A stretch of 64,000 nucleotides of DNA from Akebia trifoliata (taxonomy: Eukaryota; Streptophyta; Magnoliopsida; Ranunculales; Lardizabalaceae). The DNA is taken from positions 7,916,001 through 7,980,000 of the forward strand of contig CM030709.1 in NCBI GenBank assembly GCA_017979445.1, in the 5' to 3' direction. Position 1 is the stretch's first letter, and every line of letters begins with the position of its first letter. Positions 43,686 through 55,266 of this stretch are shown here, one piece after another. Position numbers and translations under genes: made by a program. A model generated the notes under the pieces. That model ran no database searches. It worked only from the letters and a program-made list of their open reading frames with translations, and was not told the DNA's origin.

Positions 43686-46600
43686 TCAAGATCCATGTGG
43701 AGTGGGTGCAGTAGGCATCTGAAACCTAAGAGTAGATTCTAGAAGGTCTGGTAACGTCGTCTTTGGATTCCAAGCTTTTCGTCAAAGAAAAAAAGAATAG
43801 TAAGAAGAAAATAGCAGTGGTGTTATTTCAAGTGAGACTCATGGCACATGAAAGATTTAAACAGCACACTTACCAAGCTGCCCATTGATGATGGCTGTAT
43901 CGGGAACGAACCTACCACATTTATCATCATTTGGGCTATTGTCAACAGTTGAGGGATCCGAAGAAGATTCACCAGATACCTTTGTATATAACTTAAGGGA
44001 GAAATTTTATTCAAATTAACAAGAAGGGCGGAAGAAATGGTTAACCACGTAACAAATGATAATTAGACAGTAATACCTTTTTCATCATTTCGGCAAGTTG
44101 TTTCCTAGTAACTCCATTGTTGGGATTGCCCACATTGAAAATCTGCCCATTCGCTCGTGATGGGTTTTGCTGAGAAATTTTAGTTGTGGAAGAAAGATTA
44201 GGCACCCATTAATTTACATTCAAATTCAAAGAGATGAAGGGGAATATAGATACGAAGAAAACCAATTACAATAATGAGTAGAATGGCCTCAATGGCATCC
44301 TTGATATCGACAAAGGTATGTTGGCAAGGTTGGCCGTCTAAGAGTGTAAGCGACCTGCCACAAAGGAGATCCTGAATGGAGGATAAAGAATGAGAGGGAA
44401 ATTGTTCGATTGAAGACAAGAAGTGAATTTGCAGTTCTATTAAAGTGAGGAGTTATACTAACTTGAGTGAAGTGAGATAGAGCTCTTGGAATGACTTCGC
44501 TTGGATTGAGATCCATTCTTCGGCCAATACAGTTGAATGGTCTTACAATAGTGAACTCGAGGCCATTTTGAGAAGCCTCTCCTAAACAGATTTTAGACAT
44601 GTAAGATAAAATATCTCATTGGAATAAACTTTAAGAAGTACATATTTTACGAGAATTATCGTACCATATATTAGCCTTTCAATTAGCTGCTTTGCACATG
44701 GATAGGACCACTTCTGTTGCTCAATTGGACCATAAACACAAGGAGAAGCATCTTCTTTGAGGACAGAGAAATCGAGCTCCTGCACAAAAAGCAAAAAAAC
44801 ACAATCTATTTTCAAAAACTGAGCAGTGAAATGTTAAGATCTACATGAATTTCATACAGAAAATTTATTGTTAGTTTAATTATGTACTGATTTCTTATGG
44901 AAAGAGGGAAGAAGTTTGAAATAATTCCTGATTTTTGAATTGAATGTAACAGAAAAAACATTATGTAAATTTAATATGCACAAAGCACTGTCCCAAAACG
45001 AAATTCACCCTTGCTAAGGTACCATAGTCTTTAGGCGTTCGTTCTCCAGGATACAACAACCCATGTTTCCAAGAGGGTACTCTAATTGGAACATAACTTC
45101 GAACTCGACGATGTTATGCGCACTCACAACGAAGAATACCAGTATACAATTGCGTGTTAAATCGACTAAACAGAAGCATATAAATAAAAGAGAAAGTAAT
45201 TGTTTAGAACAGTCATAAACCTCTTCGTATTATACTGATTCAGAACATACACTAGTACAAACGAATTAAAAATGGCTAGAATTTTAAATAAAATGGGCCT
45301 TGATAATTAAAACAAAAAACGGGCCTTCGTGCGCACCCACATAAGGTATAGATTAGAGATTTTGCACCCCCCTGCGCGTACACGCATTAAGATTTTCGGA
45401 CTAGTGGATCCAAATCCCAATTGGAACCTTGGGTCCTCATGTACTCATGTGAGCCCGCCCACTATTTCTATCGACTTTAAAATTATTAGAAGTACAACTA
45501 TTTAATAATTGCAAATTAACTCTTCTCCTAGTCGATGTGAGACTAAAATTACACAAGACAAAATCAATACTAACAGCTAAATCTTAAAGCATAAAGCAAA
45601 AGTAAAATGTATAAAACAAAAAGTTGGGATTGGTTTACCCTATGGTTTAAACCCATTGAATATAAAAGGTTTTCAAATTCAACCCTCTAAATTCCAACAT
45701 TTATACATATAAAAAAGACTCAGGATCCAATACGGAGTCTCATTCCTATAAAATTTGATAGGTGTCTACATGACACATTTTAGTTGGTGTTTAAAACACC
45801 TTGGGCTCCTAATCAAGCCATTCACACAGCCCAAGGTGTTTGAATTCCAACAAAAAGGTGCCACATAGACACCTAATGTTTTGATAGGAATGGAAAAACA
45901 ACTTGATTAATGACTTGGATGCACAAAATGATTAACAATGAGTAGAAATCAATTATTTAAAAAGTACCTTAATCTAATTAGTGAAGTCACCAATCAAGAG
46001 GACTGGTTATTTCGAGAATCTCTCAATTTTCAGCATGGGCTGATTTAAGTGGTTCAAGGCTCCACTTTTCCATGTAGAGCTCAAGTCTTTTCTTTATGAT
46101 CTTTAACTAGCTTCGACTTGTAACAATGTAGCAACTAAAATGTACTTATCATGGCTATGAATCCAGATTTTGGGATCCTATTGGAACTCCCTGAGCCCAA
46201 CTTGAACCGGCTGATCTAATACAGCTCAGCCAAACCAAGCCCTCCAGACCATTTCCACGTTAATTGATAAATTTGTACATTTAATAATTAAAAAATTGGT
46301 TTTTTCCTGCTATAAACTGAATTAAAATATGCTAAAAACACATCATTATTGCAGGTTTTGAACCCAGATTGTGGTGGACCCAAATCATCCATGAAGAAAG
46401 AAAAAAAAAAGATAGGGGGAGAGGGGCAAGAGATTCTAAACCCACAGAGTATGTGTGATAGCAGAGAAAATGTTTCTTAGGAAAATCAATTTGGCAAAAA
46501 ATGATCTTAAAAAATCTGGATTTCTTTAAAAAATATATGCCTTTAATAACTATCAATCGTACAAATCCTTAACGAAAATTATCAAATGCTTCAATTGGGA

Positions 46601-47538
46601 ACATGGTTTAAAAACTCAAATTCAAGTGAGTTTTACACTCTGAATTAGATCATCTCATTGACTAGTATAAATATTGAATTCATCTAATATTTTGAACTTA
46701 ATCATTTGTTCAAGCAGGTTGACAGAACTAAGATAAAAGTATGTCGTAAGAAACATTTTGGAAAGAACTCATATTCTTTTTATTAATCAAGAAACTTTCA
46801 CCCTAAACCAATCCAAATTAAGATTGAAATGAAATTCACAGTGATACGGAGAGATCAAACCTATACCTGACGCAAAGGATCATCCTTTGGAAGCAAGTTT
46901 CCAATAGTTACCCCATAAACTTCAGACGAAGAGAAATGAATCAATCGTTTCTTATTCTGTGAACATAACATAACCTGAACCAAATTTCAACAACTCTTAA
47001 TCAAATAAGCATGGAAAATGAAATTGGAAAGAAAAAAAGAAAATCAGACAAACCCAATTCAAGAAACCCTAGAATTCAAAATACCCACCAAAGGAATTTC
47101 ATCCACGAAATTTCTGCAAATTTTATAAAGCGGTCGTTCGGTGTTATAATCTGGATTGCAACACACACCAAGATTGACAATCTACAAACAAAACCTCCAT
47201 TGATCAACTAGAAACCCTAGAATTACAATTTTAAAACTATAAGGAGATCAATCAGAAGTAGAATTTGTAATTTTTACCACATCTGCCTTCTTGATGAGAG
47301 ATTCCAAGTGGAAATCATACTTTTTGTCGAACTTGTGAAACTCGATCCGATTAAGCCAAGGGAGACATTCCCCAAAGAGATGGATGATATTTTTATCGGA
47401 GGTGTCGATCACGATGACCTTGTGGGGAGTTAATGCGATTAGTTTATCACAGAGATGAGACCCGATGAATCCTCCACCACCAATCAAACAGATCGTTAAT
47501 GGCGTGATCACTTTCCCATCCAAATCAAACCTCTCCAT
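43686..47538 (-). CDS. UDP-apiose/xylose synthase-like protein, copy B
   Basis: Nine exons in transcript order: 47278-47538, 47089-47181, 46867-46974, 44665-44779, 44463-44581, 44270-44371, 44077-44169, 43874-43991, 43686-43774. Phases agree; 365 residues. Intron 3 (44780-46866) is 2.1 kb, a feature shared only with copy B'. The extended SDR features are GGGGFIG (20-26), HFSSSEVYG with Ser135 where canonical enzymes have Cys, an intact YxxxK as Tyr180-PCA-Lys184, and FTIVRPFNCIGRR. The Cys of the early GVCCNP segment (Cys95) is kept. Tyr and Lys suggest NAD-dependent oxidation is still possible; loss of the second Cys argues against normal apiose ring contraction, so a UDP-xylose-forming or altered activity is conceivable. 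The C-terminus stops 13 codons earlier than copies A and B' because of an indel after FQMPT. Probably cytosolic, no signal peptide. Confidence 0.92.
45740..45892. repeat. Fold-back MITE in intron 3 of AXS-like B
   Basis: The ends CATTCCTATAAAA and TTTTGATAGGAATG are inverted. The inner arms AACACCTTGGGCT and AGCCCAAGGTGTTT pair perfectly, and AGGTGTCTACATGACAC pairs with GTGCCACATAGACACCT. I did not find it in the matching intron of copy B'. Confidence 0.75.
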
Positions 47539-47644
47539 TGTTGCTTTAAATCGTTTAAAAAAAACAAGAGTTTCAGAGAAGAAACGAAGAAGAATGAGAG
47601 AGGGTTTTTCTTTCAAATGAGTTCAAGAAAAATTGCTGTTTGTT

Positions 47645-47660
47645 TAACCGCTTTTTAAAC
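47645..47660 (-). promoter_or_regulatory. Core promoter of AXS-like B
   Basis: GTTTAAAAAGCGGTTA on the minus strand, 107 bases upstream of the ATG, homologous to the elements before copies A, A' and B'. The TATA core is weaker here (TTTAAA). Confidence 0.55.
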
Positions 47661-47736
47661 AGGAGAAAGAGAGGGAAGGACCGAAGGAGCTGATAACGAA
47701 CGAAGTAGGGGCACTTTAGTAATTGTGTACTTGAGA

Positions 47737-47862
47737 AGAGAGATTCTGTTGGCACACCGACTTTTACTTATAACACACCAAATCTTTTGAAATTTAAATG
47801 ATTGTCTACATATAGTTTGGTGTGTAATAAGTAACAATTGGTGTGTTAATAGAAGCTCTCTA
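47737..47862. repeat. Fold-back MITE, family 6, upstream of AXS-like B
   Basis: The left end AGAGATTCTGTTGGCACACC and right end GGTGTGTTAATAGAAGCTCT are inverted, with inner arms CTTATAACACACCAAA and TTTGGTGTGTAATAAG. A truncated left end of the same element stands at the same place upstream of copy B' (about 58763-58796). Insertion therefore predates the block duplication. Confidence 0.75.
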
Positions 47863-47924
47863 TAAGAATACCTGATCGACTAACCTTCCTAAGTAGTTTT
47901 TTCAAGGGTGAATCTCCATTTTAT

Positions 47925-48215
47925 GCATTGAATATGACAAAATTCCGATTTCAATAAACTGATCATTTTAATTTTCAAAACATGTTTTTACAATGGATTC
48001 GTTACTTTTATAACCTTCGAATTCATGAATTTGTCGCTTTTATAATCTATGAATTCGTTGATAAAATACCAACGATTTTGCCTTATCAATGATCTTACTA
48101 GTAATTTATCAATGAATTCGTTGATTATAAAAGTGATGAATTCATTGGAAAAGCATGTTTTGGGAATTAAAATGAACAGTGTATCGAAAGCAGAATTTGG
48201 ACATAAGTTGCACAT
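47925..48215. repeat. Fold-back element, family 7, with long flanking direct repeat
   Basis: The arms ATTTTAATTTTCAAAACATG and CATGTTTTGGGAATTAAAAT are inverted. Inner GATTCGTTACTTTTATAA and TTATAAAAGTGATGAATTC also pair. About 40-base direct repeats flank it at 47872-47910 and 48233-48270, far longer than a normal target-site duplication. Confidence 0.65.
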
Positions 48216-48910
48216 GATCTAGGAAAAATCCCATACCTAATCGACTAACCTTCCTAAGTAGTTTTTTCAAGTTGACCAATATAACCCTAGCAGCGCATCA
48301 ATTTTTCTTAATACCACCTTGATAAACTTAGAAAAAGAAGAAATGTAACCTTATATCCTTAATTGGCACCTCCCAACTAATTTTATTTAAGAAAAATTAC
48401 TTAAAGGACCCTAGTGGAGGGAGTTCTTCCTAATTAGTTTATAAGTTTTAGGACCTCTCTTAATATTCCATTTAGTAATACTTTTATTTCTAACCAGTCC
48501 CTGAATCCTATTTCCACATTTCTAATCAGTCTTTCTAGACCCACCCTTCAAACTCTAAGCCAACGGGGAGAGAGAGAGAGAAAAAAAAAAAAAAAAAGTC
48601 TCTAAAGAACACATTTACATGCATGAGGTGAAGGCTCTCAAATGGATTCATCCAACCCACAGATGTGTCCTTAGAGCCAAACCAATTAAAAATATACTCC
48701 CAAGAGAGTGGACATGGGTGTACTTCATGCTTGAGGATCAAAAAGGTGAAATCTAGCTAAATTTACATCAAAACCTCAAAAAAAAATTTCAGAAAATGTA
48801 AACTTTTTTACATGACTTTCTCATTGATCTCATTTGCAAGTTAAGAGGCCGAACTATACTTTGTTTGATTCGTAAATACCTACCAGATTTTCTAAATTCA
48901 AAAAGAAAAA

Positions 48911-48938
48911 AATAATAATAATAATAATAATAATAATT
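48911..48938. repeat. (AAT)n microsatellite
   Basis: About nine ATA/AAT units following an A-rich tract. Confidence 0.9.
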
Positions 48939-49173
48939 TTCTATTTCATTTTGGCCAATATTTGGTAACCACCAACTTGGTGGGTGAGACAAGGTGCTTA
49001 ACACCTTCCTTATCTCGTGACCGAACCTCCTTTCCTTTTTCCTCTAAGTGAAAACCAGATTTGAGTTATTATTTGCTTCAAATTTTGAATTTTAAAATCT
49101 CTTTTACAGTGTTCTTTCACTCCTTAACTCTTTGAATGGTGATGACTATCCCTTGAACCTCACATATCTACAA

Positions 49174-49545
49174 TGTTCTCTTTGAACCCGTTTGCAAACT
49201 AAGAATGCTATGTTTTCTCATTAGGACATGTAACGTGGGTGCCGTGTGACCAAAGCAACCAGGAGCTGTTCAAATTTCCATGCAAGAGGTTGCAGCCAAA
49301 GACCTTGCTTCAAAGGTATGAACAGATGGAATCAGATAGATTCTAGTGGAACATAGTCCCTACTGGGTATTTGCTCTCTTTTGTTTGTTTTTCTCAATTA
49401 CAATTATTCCCATGTGCAGATCCATCCACAACCAATCACAAGAACCGATTTTGATAAAGTAATTGCAACACAGAGACCAACTGTGACCAAAGCTGACCTC
49501 GAGGTCCATGAGAGTTTCACGAAGGAATTTGGGGAGGAGGGTTGA
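49174..49545 (+). pseudogene. Truncated SKD1 pseudogene (exons 7-8)
   Basis: Homologous to SKD1 exon 7 (here about 49174-49315), its following intron, and exon 8 (49420-49545 including the stop). The intron is kept, so the copy arose by DNA duplication and not by retrotransposition. Exon 7 has several indels: one base lost after TTTGCAAACTAAG, several lost around CATTAGGACATGTAACG, and one lost in CCGTGTGACC. These break the reading frame. Exon 8 remains open, with substitutions. No upstream exons are present; similarity starts inside exon 7, a few codons after its acceptor, marking a duplication breakpoint. Confidence 0.93.
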
Positions 49546-50269
49546 TGGAATAGAATTGGAACACAAGACTCCCTGATCGCGATGAGAGGCGCTATAGGTA
49601 TTTTTACTGTTGTTACTGGACCTTGAGTCAGCTTTGCTCACAGTTTTATCCATCTTTGTAGCTTCTTCAAAAGCTTACAGTAGTCCATTGGCATTGAAAG
49701 ATGTCTCTTTTTTTCCCATGTTGGTTTTGGTGAAAATTAAAAATAATCATGTCTTTATGTGGAAGACAAATACCCTTGAACTTGAACTTGAAGCTGTCTT
49801 TCATTTGACATTAATGGAAATGACCATAAATGCCCTAATTTCAATCTCTTGTAGAAAAAAATATACTAAACTTTACCCTCTCTCCTTCAAATATCAAGAA
49901 CAAGATGGGGTGGGTTTTGGGGGCAAAAAGTCAAGGGTTATTGGCTAGCTAGAGGTTTGAAGATTCTGGATTGATAAAGTTGAATAAGTTTGTTAAAAAA
50001 AAGTAAGATAATATCGATTACAATGGGTTAATGGCTTGACAGTTTATACGTCCCCAAAAGAGTAATTATTCGGTCTTCATGCTCTGTACGTCTAAACGGG
50101 ATTACAAGTATACTTGTGTTTTTCTACTTTCTGCAAATAATATTTGTCTCCTTCACTTCCTTTGAAAAGTTGAAGTTTCTTTCCATTACCTTGTCATTGG
50201 CATCACTCAAAAAGATGACTACAAATGATACTATAATTGGAAGCAAAAAAAAAAAAAAGAAAGTGGCTT
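49546..50269. other. 3' flank of SKD1 pseudogene and AXS-like A'
   Basis: Matches 38122-39059 downstream of the real SKD1. Contains a small inverted insertion near 49628-49644 and an A run near 50246-50260. No gene. Confidence 0.65.
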
Positions 50270-52417
50270 CTAGAGGATCCTCTTAAAGAGCAGTTCCTCC
50301 AAGTACTGAAACACAAGTGTCTCTGGCATATACATCTTTGGGTACCAACCTGTTTACAAAAGTAAAACGTCCATTGTAACAAGAAAGTCACCGTGTTATT
50401 TCCAATAACAATGAAAGGATTAAAACTTAGTTCCCTTAAGGATGAAATTCATCCTTTGAGTTTGGGTCAATGGTTGAGGGATTTGAATAAGTTTGATATA
50501 CCTTTAAGGATGAAATTCAATGCCACATTAAGTAGATTGATGGAAGATATGGTTAACTACCTAACCTAATAAATGAAAATCAGACAGAAATAATATACCC
50601 GTATCAGCATTTCGTCGAGTTGCTTTCTAGTAATTCCGTTGGTGGGATTGGCCACGTTGAAAATCTGCCCATTGGCGCGTGATGGGTTTTCCTGAGAAAT
50701 TTTAGTTGTGGAAGAAAGATCAAGCACTCATTAATTCAAATTCACATTCAAATTCAAAGAGATGAAAGAGAATGAAACCAATTACAATCATGAGAAGAAT
50801 TGCGTCAATGGCATCATTGATATGTACAAAAGTATGTTTGAAATGTCTGGCATCATCAAAGAGCCTGATTTTCTTGCCTTTAATGAGATCCTGAATGAAA
50901 GATAAAGAATGAGAAAGAAATTGTTCTATTGAAGACAAGAAGCAAATTTGAAGTTCTATTAAAATGAAGAACTAATTACATCGGCGATTGAAGCAAAAAC
51001 TCTTGGAACGATTTTGTTAGGAGCAAGTTCCATCTTTGAACCAATCCAGTTGAATGGTCTTACAATAGTGAACTCGAGGCCATTTTCAGCAGCCATTCCT
51101 AAACAGGTTTTTTAGGTATATAAGATCAAACTTCACAGTTGAATGGTTTTATGAGAATTAACTTACCAAATATTTGCCTTTCAATCAGTTGGTTTCCACA
51201 GGCATCAGACCACCTCTGTTTCTCTATCGGATCGAAAACACAGGGTGAATCATCTTCTTTGAGAATATAGAAATGGGGTTCCTGCTCAGAAGGCGAAACA
51301 ACACAAACTATCTTGAAAAACTGAGCAACAAAATGTCATGATTTACATGAATTCCATACAGAAAATTTACTGAAATTTGATTAGAAAACACATTATGTGG
51401 CTATATCTGAACCATGATTTTAAATCTCGTCTGAGGCTGAGACCGAGATGAGTCGTCCGATACGTCTTGGTATTGTCCACCAAAGAGACGGATAGACAAG
51501 TCAAACGTACAGACGAGATTTAAGATCATGGGTTATTTTTCTCATTGTCGACGAGACAACTCAAACGTATCGGAAAACTCATTCATGGACAAGAAGTCAA
51601 AACGAATTTTAAAACCATGATCTGAACTCCTTCAATTGTAGTTTCTAATTTAATGTGTAAGGCCAACATTTCAATTTGAAGTAACGTCCCCTATTTCTAA
51701 TCACACAGATTGACATAACAAAGTTGAAAGAACTCATGTATTTTTTCGAAATTAGATGTCAAACCGAGAAGTAAAGTCCCCTATCATCCTTTGGAAGGAA
51801 GCTTCCAATAGTTCTTCCATAGACTTCAGACGAAGAGAAATGAATCAATCGTTTCTTACTCTCTGAACAGAAGTTGATCTGAATCAGATATTAACAAACA
51901 TTTAATCAACTACATAAAATCATGGAAAAGAAATTTTAAAAAAAAATTCAGAAAAACCCAATTCAAGAAACCCTAGAATTTGAAAAACCCACCACAGGAA
52001 GTACATCCACGATAATTCTGTGAATCGTATCCGGATCACAAAATACGCCAAGATTGATCGTCTCCAAAAAAAAAAAATATATTGATTGATAAAAAAGAAA
52101 CCCCTAAAATGCCAATTATAAAACTATAAGGAGATTAGAAATAGAATTCTTGTTTTTATTACCAGATCGGCTTTGTTGATGAGAGATGCCAAGTGAGAAT
52201 AATCATACTTGTGAAACTTAATCCGATTAATCCAAGAGTTACATTCCCGAAAGAGATCTTTGACCTTTTCATCGGAGAAGTCGATCACGATGACCTTGTG
52301 AGGAGTTCCTGTCATTAGTTTATCACAGAGATGGTATCCGATGAATCCTCCACCACCAATCAAACAGATTGTTAATGGTGTGATTTCTTTCCCATCCAGA
52401 TCGAGCCTCGGCGCCAT
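50270..52417 (-). pseudogene. UDP-apiose/xylose synthase-like copy A', probable pseudogene
   Basis: Exons in transcript order: 52163-52417, 51993-52061, about 51765-51878, 51167-51281, 50980-51098, 50786-50890, 50599-50691, a damaged exon 8 near 50435-50503, and an exon 9 remnant 50270-50349. Exon 1 is intact (MAPRLDLDGKEITPLT, GGGGFIG). Exon 2 lacks 24 bases in frame. The end of exon 3 and its donor are replaced by a piece of intron-like sequence; a weak GTTTGA donor could still keep frame. The catalytic YxxxK reads Asp172-ACG-Asn176, so both residues are lost. GNPNN has become ANPTN. Exon 8 keeps the PSTID stretch but then reads a stop, and the IPDMAIINRQLG part is missing. It is the duplicate of copy A: both lack the Lys and share promoter and 5' flank. 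Expression as a truncated protein cannot be excluded. Confidence 0.85.
51408..51618. repeat. Fold-back MITE, family 3, in an intron of copy A'
   Basis: The left end ACCATGATTTTAAATCTCGT and right end CGAATTTTAAAACCATGAT are inverted, with GTCGTCCGATACG and GACGAGACAACTCAAACGT inside. Copy A lacks it at the matching place, so it inserted after the block duplication. Confidence 0.7.
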
Positions 52418-52539
52418 TGTTGCATTAAATTGTAGAAAAAGAGAGTTTCAGAGAAAAAAAAATGAAGAAGAACGAGAGGGTTTTTCTTTCTTTGTTTCCC
52501 TCTTTCAGAGTTTCAGAAGAAATACCGTTTGTTTTGCGT

Positions 52540-52555
52540 AACCGCTTTTTAAATC
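52540..52555 (-). promoter_or_regulatory. Core promoter of AXS-like A'
   Basis: ATTTAAAAAGCGGTTA on the minus strand, 123 bases upstream of the ATG, matching the element before the other three copies. It is preserved although the gene looks damaged. Confidence 0.5.
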
Positions 52556-55266
52556 TGGGATAGTGACCAAAGCAGTGGCAAATTAGTAATTATGGATAAA
52601 AATAGGGGTAATTTACAGAAGTATTGCCACGCCAACCTTTTGTTGGGAGGCACTCTTTGCAGCCCAAAATTTCTCAAGTCGCACCCCTCTCTCACCACCT
52701 CTCACACACAAGGAAAATACGAGAAGATCATCCAAATCATGTTCATTGTACTTGTGATTACTAATTTCATTAATTGGTTTATTATAAGGAATTGTTGCTA
52801 TGAGAATCTAAATTATATATTTATTTTTTTTATAATTTTTTTTTATTTATAATTTTATGTTATATTATGTTCATTGGTCAAAGTCTATATAGCATATACA
52901 ATAAAAATATATAGAAAAGAGGGTCTTACAAAATAACGGAATTGGGCTATCTATACCTTTGATTCAAATTAAGCAAGGATTTTTCGGGGTTTCTTTCCAT
53001 GATTTTGTGTCCAGATGGAATTCTATTTGTAATACGTAGAGTAGTTTCCTTTTCTTGTTTTTTTTCCTTTCTTAGGGGTTACCTCAGCTTTCACAAAAGT
53101 ATGATTTCACATATTCAAATCTTTAACATAACTTTCATAAACTATGATTCCCAATAAGATCAAAATCTATCACATATCTCAAGAATACTATTCATGTAAA
53201 TTTAAATAAAGTTAGGGTACTTACCTTGTGCCATAATAAAACATTGATTCAATAATTGTTGGCGGTATGCATTTGTAATCCACGTGTTTGTCGAAGCATT
53301 TAAACTCCAATCGTATTAATCATTTTCATTCTAAACTCACCTTCTCCCTCCTCTCTATATGGAACGGTTAGAGTTCTAGTGATTGATAGATATCACTGTT
53401 TTAGAATTCTCTACCTTATGTGTGTTTTCCATACTTACTAGTAAGATTGCTGATCATTTTTTTATAGAGTTCTTCTTTTAGTAAGATTCCTATTCATCAA
53501 TGTTTCCTACTAACATTAAAATAATAATATCTAGTTCGAATGATATTGGGATTCTTTCAATATTGACATCTATTATCTTTATAGAATCCTTGTGGAACTA
53601 AAATACCAAACGTGAGGTCAATGGGCCACACGATTTATTCTAACATCCTTTTCTTGTTTTTCCTTTCTTAGGGGTTACCTCGGCTTCCACCTTTTGTATT
53701 TATGTTGTTTTCCCCTTTTTTAATATTATTTTACACTTGTAAAAAAACATTAATGAAGGAGTTGGGTAGAAAATCTAACAAAAAACGCCTTAGTTTTGTT
53801 TCTTGATCACTCTCGTTGGCAACCTATTTAGATTGCGAATAGTTTCTAGGAGGAAATGTAAAGGGGTGGTATAATTATATCACTTTCATAATTTCGATCA
53901 CTTTTTTTTAAATATATCTCACTTTTTCATAATCTTCAACTTCAGTACTTTTTTTTTTTCTGATGAGATTGTAATTGACCTTTTTTTTAACATTGTCCAA
54001 ATCATCTCAAATGATTTTCTCTTCAAGTTTTATCATTTAAAGCTGCTCTGATTTTATATGTAATATCTTTTTCAATATGTCCATCCTTTGTATCATAACC
54101 AATGTTCTTGTTTGATGTGTTATAAAAAAAATTTGTTTTGATAATATATTTTTTCTTATTTTCATCGCATGAACGAATCATTTGGGGAAGAAAAGTTTGC
54201 AACTGCCAATTTCATTTGAGCTCAGAGCCTTGGACCATGTTTCATTTAAATGAAAAAAAAAAATTCTTAAAGCTCACATTTAAAAAAAAAATTAAGAATA
54301 ATTGTTTAGAAAAATTAAACATTTATTATTGAGTTGGAAAGACCACTATTTGATGACCTCTCAAAATCATCAAACTCAACATTGACCTGAGTATGAGATT
54401 AAAAACCAAGTTTTATGAATAATAGAAAGTTATTAAAAAGGTAAATGCGTGAAAAAAAAAAAACTTTTATATGTGACTCTGTTAATTGAAAATAATAATA
54501 ATTAATTTTATATTTGAAAAACTATTTTATATGTATATCATTGGGAAGACGTCAACGAGACTTTATCAGTGATAATTTTTTTATTGCAAATCAACTTGTT
54601 GCAACTTGCAACACACTAAAAGAAAAATAATTTATAAGAACAGATAGGTTATTAACTTGTACTTAAACTCATATGTTGTCCTTAAAAAATTATAAAATTT
54701 TCCTTAATAACAATATATTTCATGTCTTGATAATATAATGGTGTTTGTGAAGAAAGTGGCAAAAGAATCCTCACCATGAGGAGTCAAGCTTTGCCATGTA
54801 ACTCAAGTCTTCTCATTATGGGATGTGCACACACTATGCGTTGTGGGTCACTGTTTGTTGAATCAACATATGAAAATGAGTATCTTGAATGGTGATTCAT
54901 GGCAGTTAAATTCAATAATATTTTGTTAAAGGCATAGATTTTGTCAAATTTGAAAGCCAATCATCATTTGTGTTCTTGCGTTGCACATCGAAACAAGATT
55001 CTAATACTACTTGTGTGTCTACTAATAATATTCATCTCCTTAACATTCTTTAAAAAGTAAAACAAAGAAAAATTCATTACCTCACCATTGGTGTCACTCA
55101 AAATGAAGACTACAAGCAATACTTCTTATAAGCAAAGAAAACAACAACAACAACAACAAAAAATAGCAACTCTGTACTCGTATTGGCCTTGGGCTGTTTT
55201 ACATTTTACACTGGTGTATCTTACGTAAAAAGAAAAAAAAATTGAACGAGGAGAATTTTAATCGCC
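52556..55266. other. Spacer between AXS-like A' and B'
   Basis: Non-coding, AT-rich. Its right half aligns with 41481-43685. Its left and middle parts contain insertions absent there (about 52900-53780), without transposon ends I could identify. No gene. Confidence 0.6.

Larger units (their letters stand above)
47863..49173. other. Block junction region between AXS-like B and the SKD1 pseudogene
   Basis: No gene. A fold-back of family 7 (47925-48215) is flanked by direct copies of ATCGACTAACCTTCCTAAGT at about 47878 and 48239. An (AAT)n microsatellite lies near 48911-48938. This interval should contain the join between the two tandem blocks, near 49172. Confidence 0.55.
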
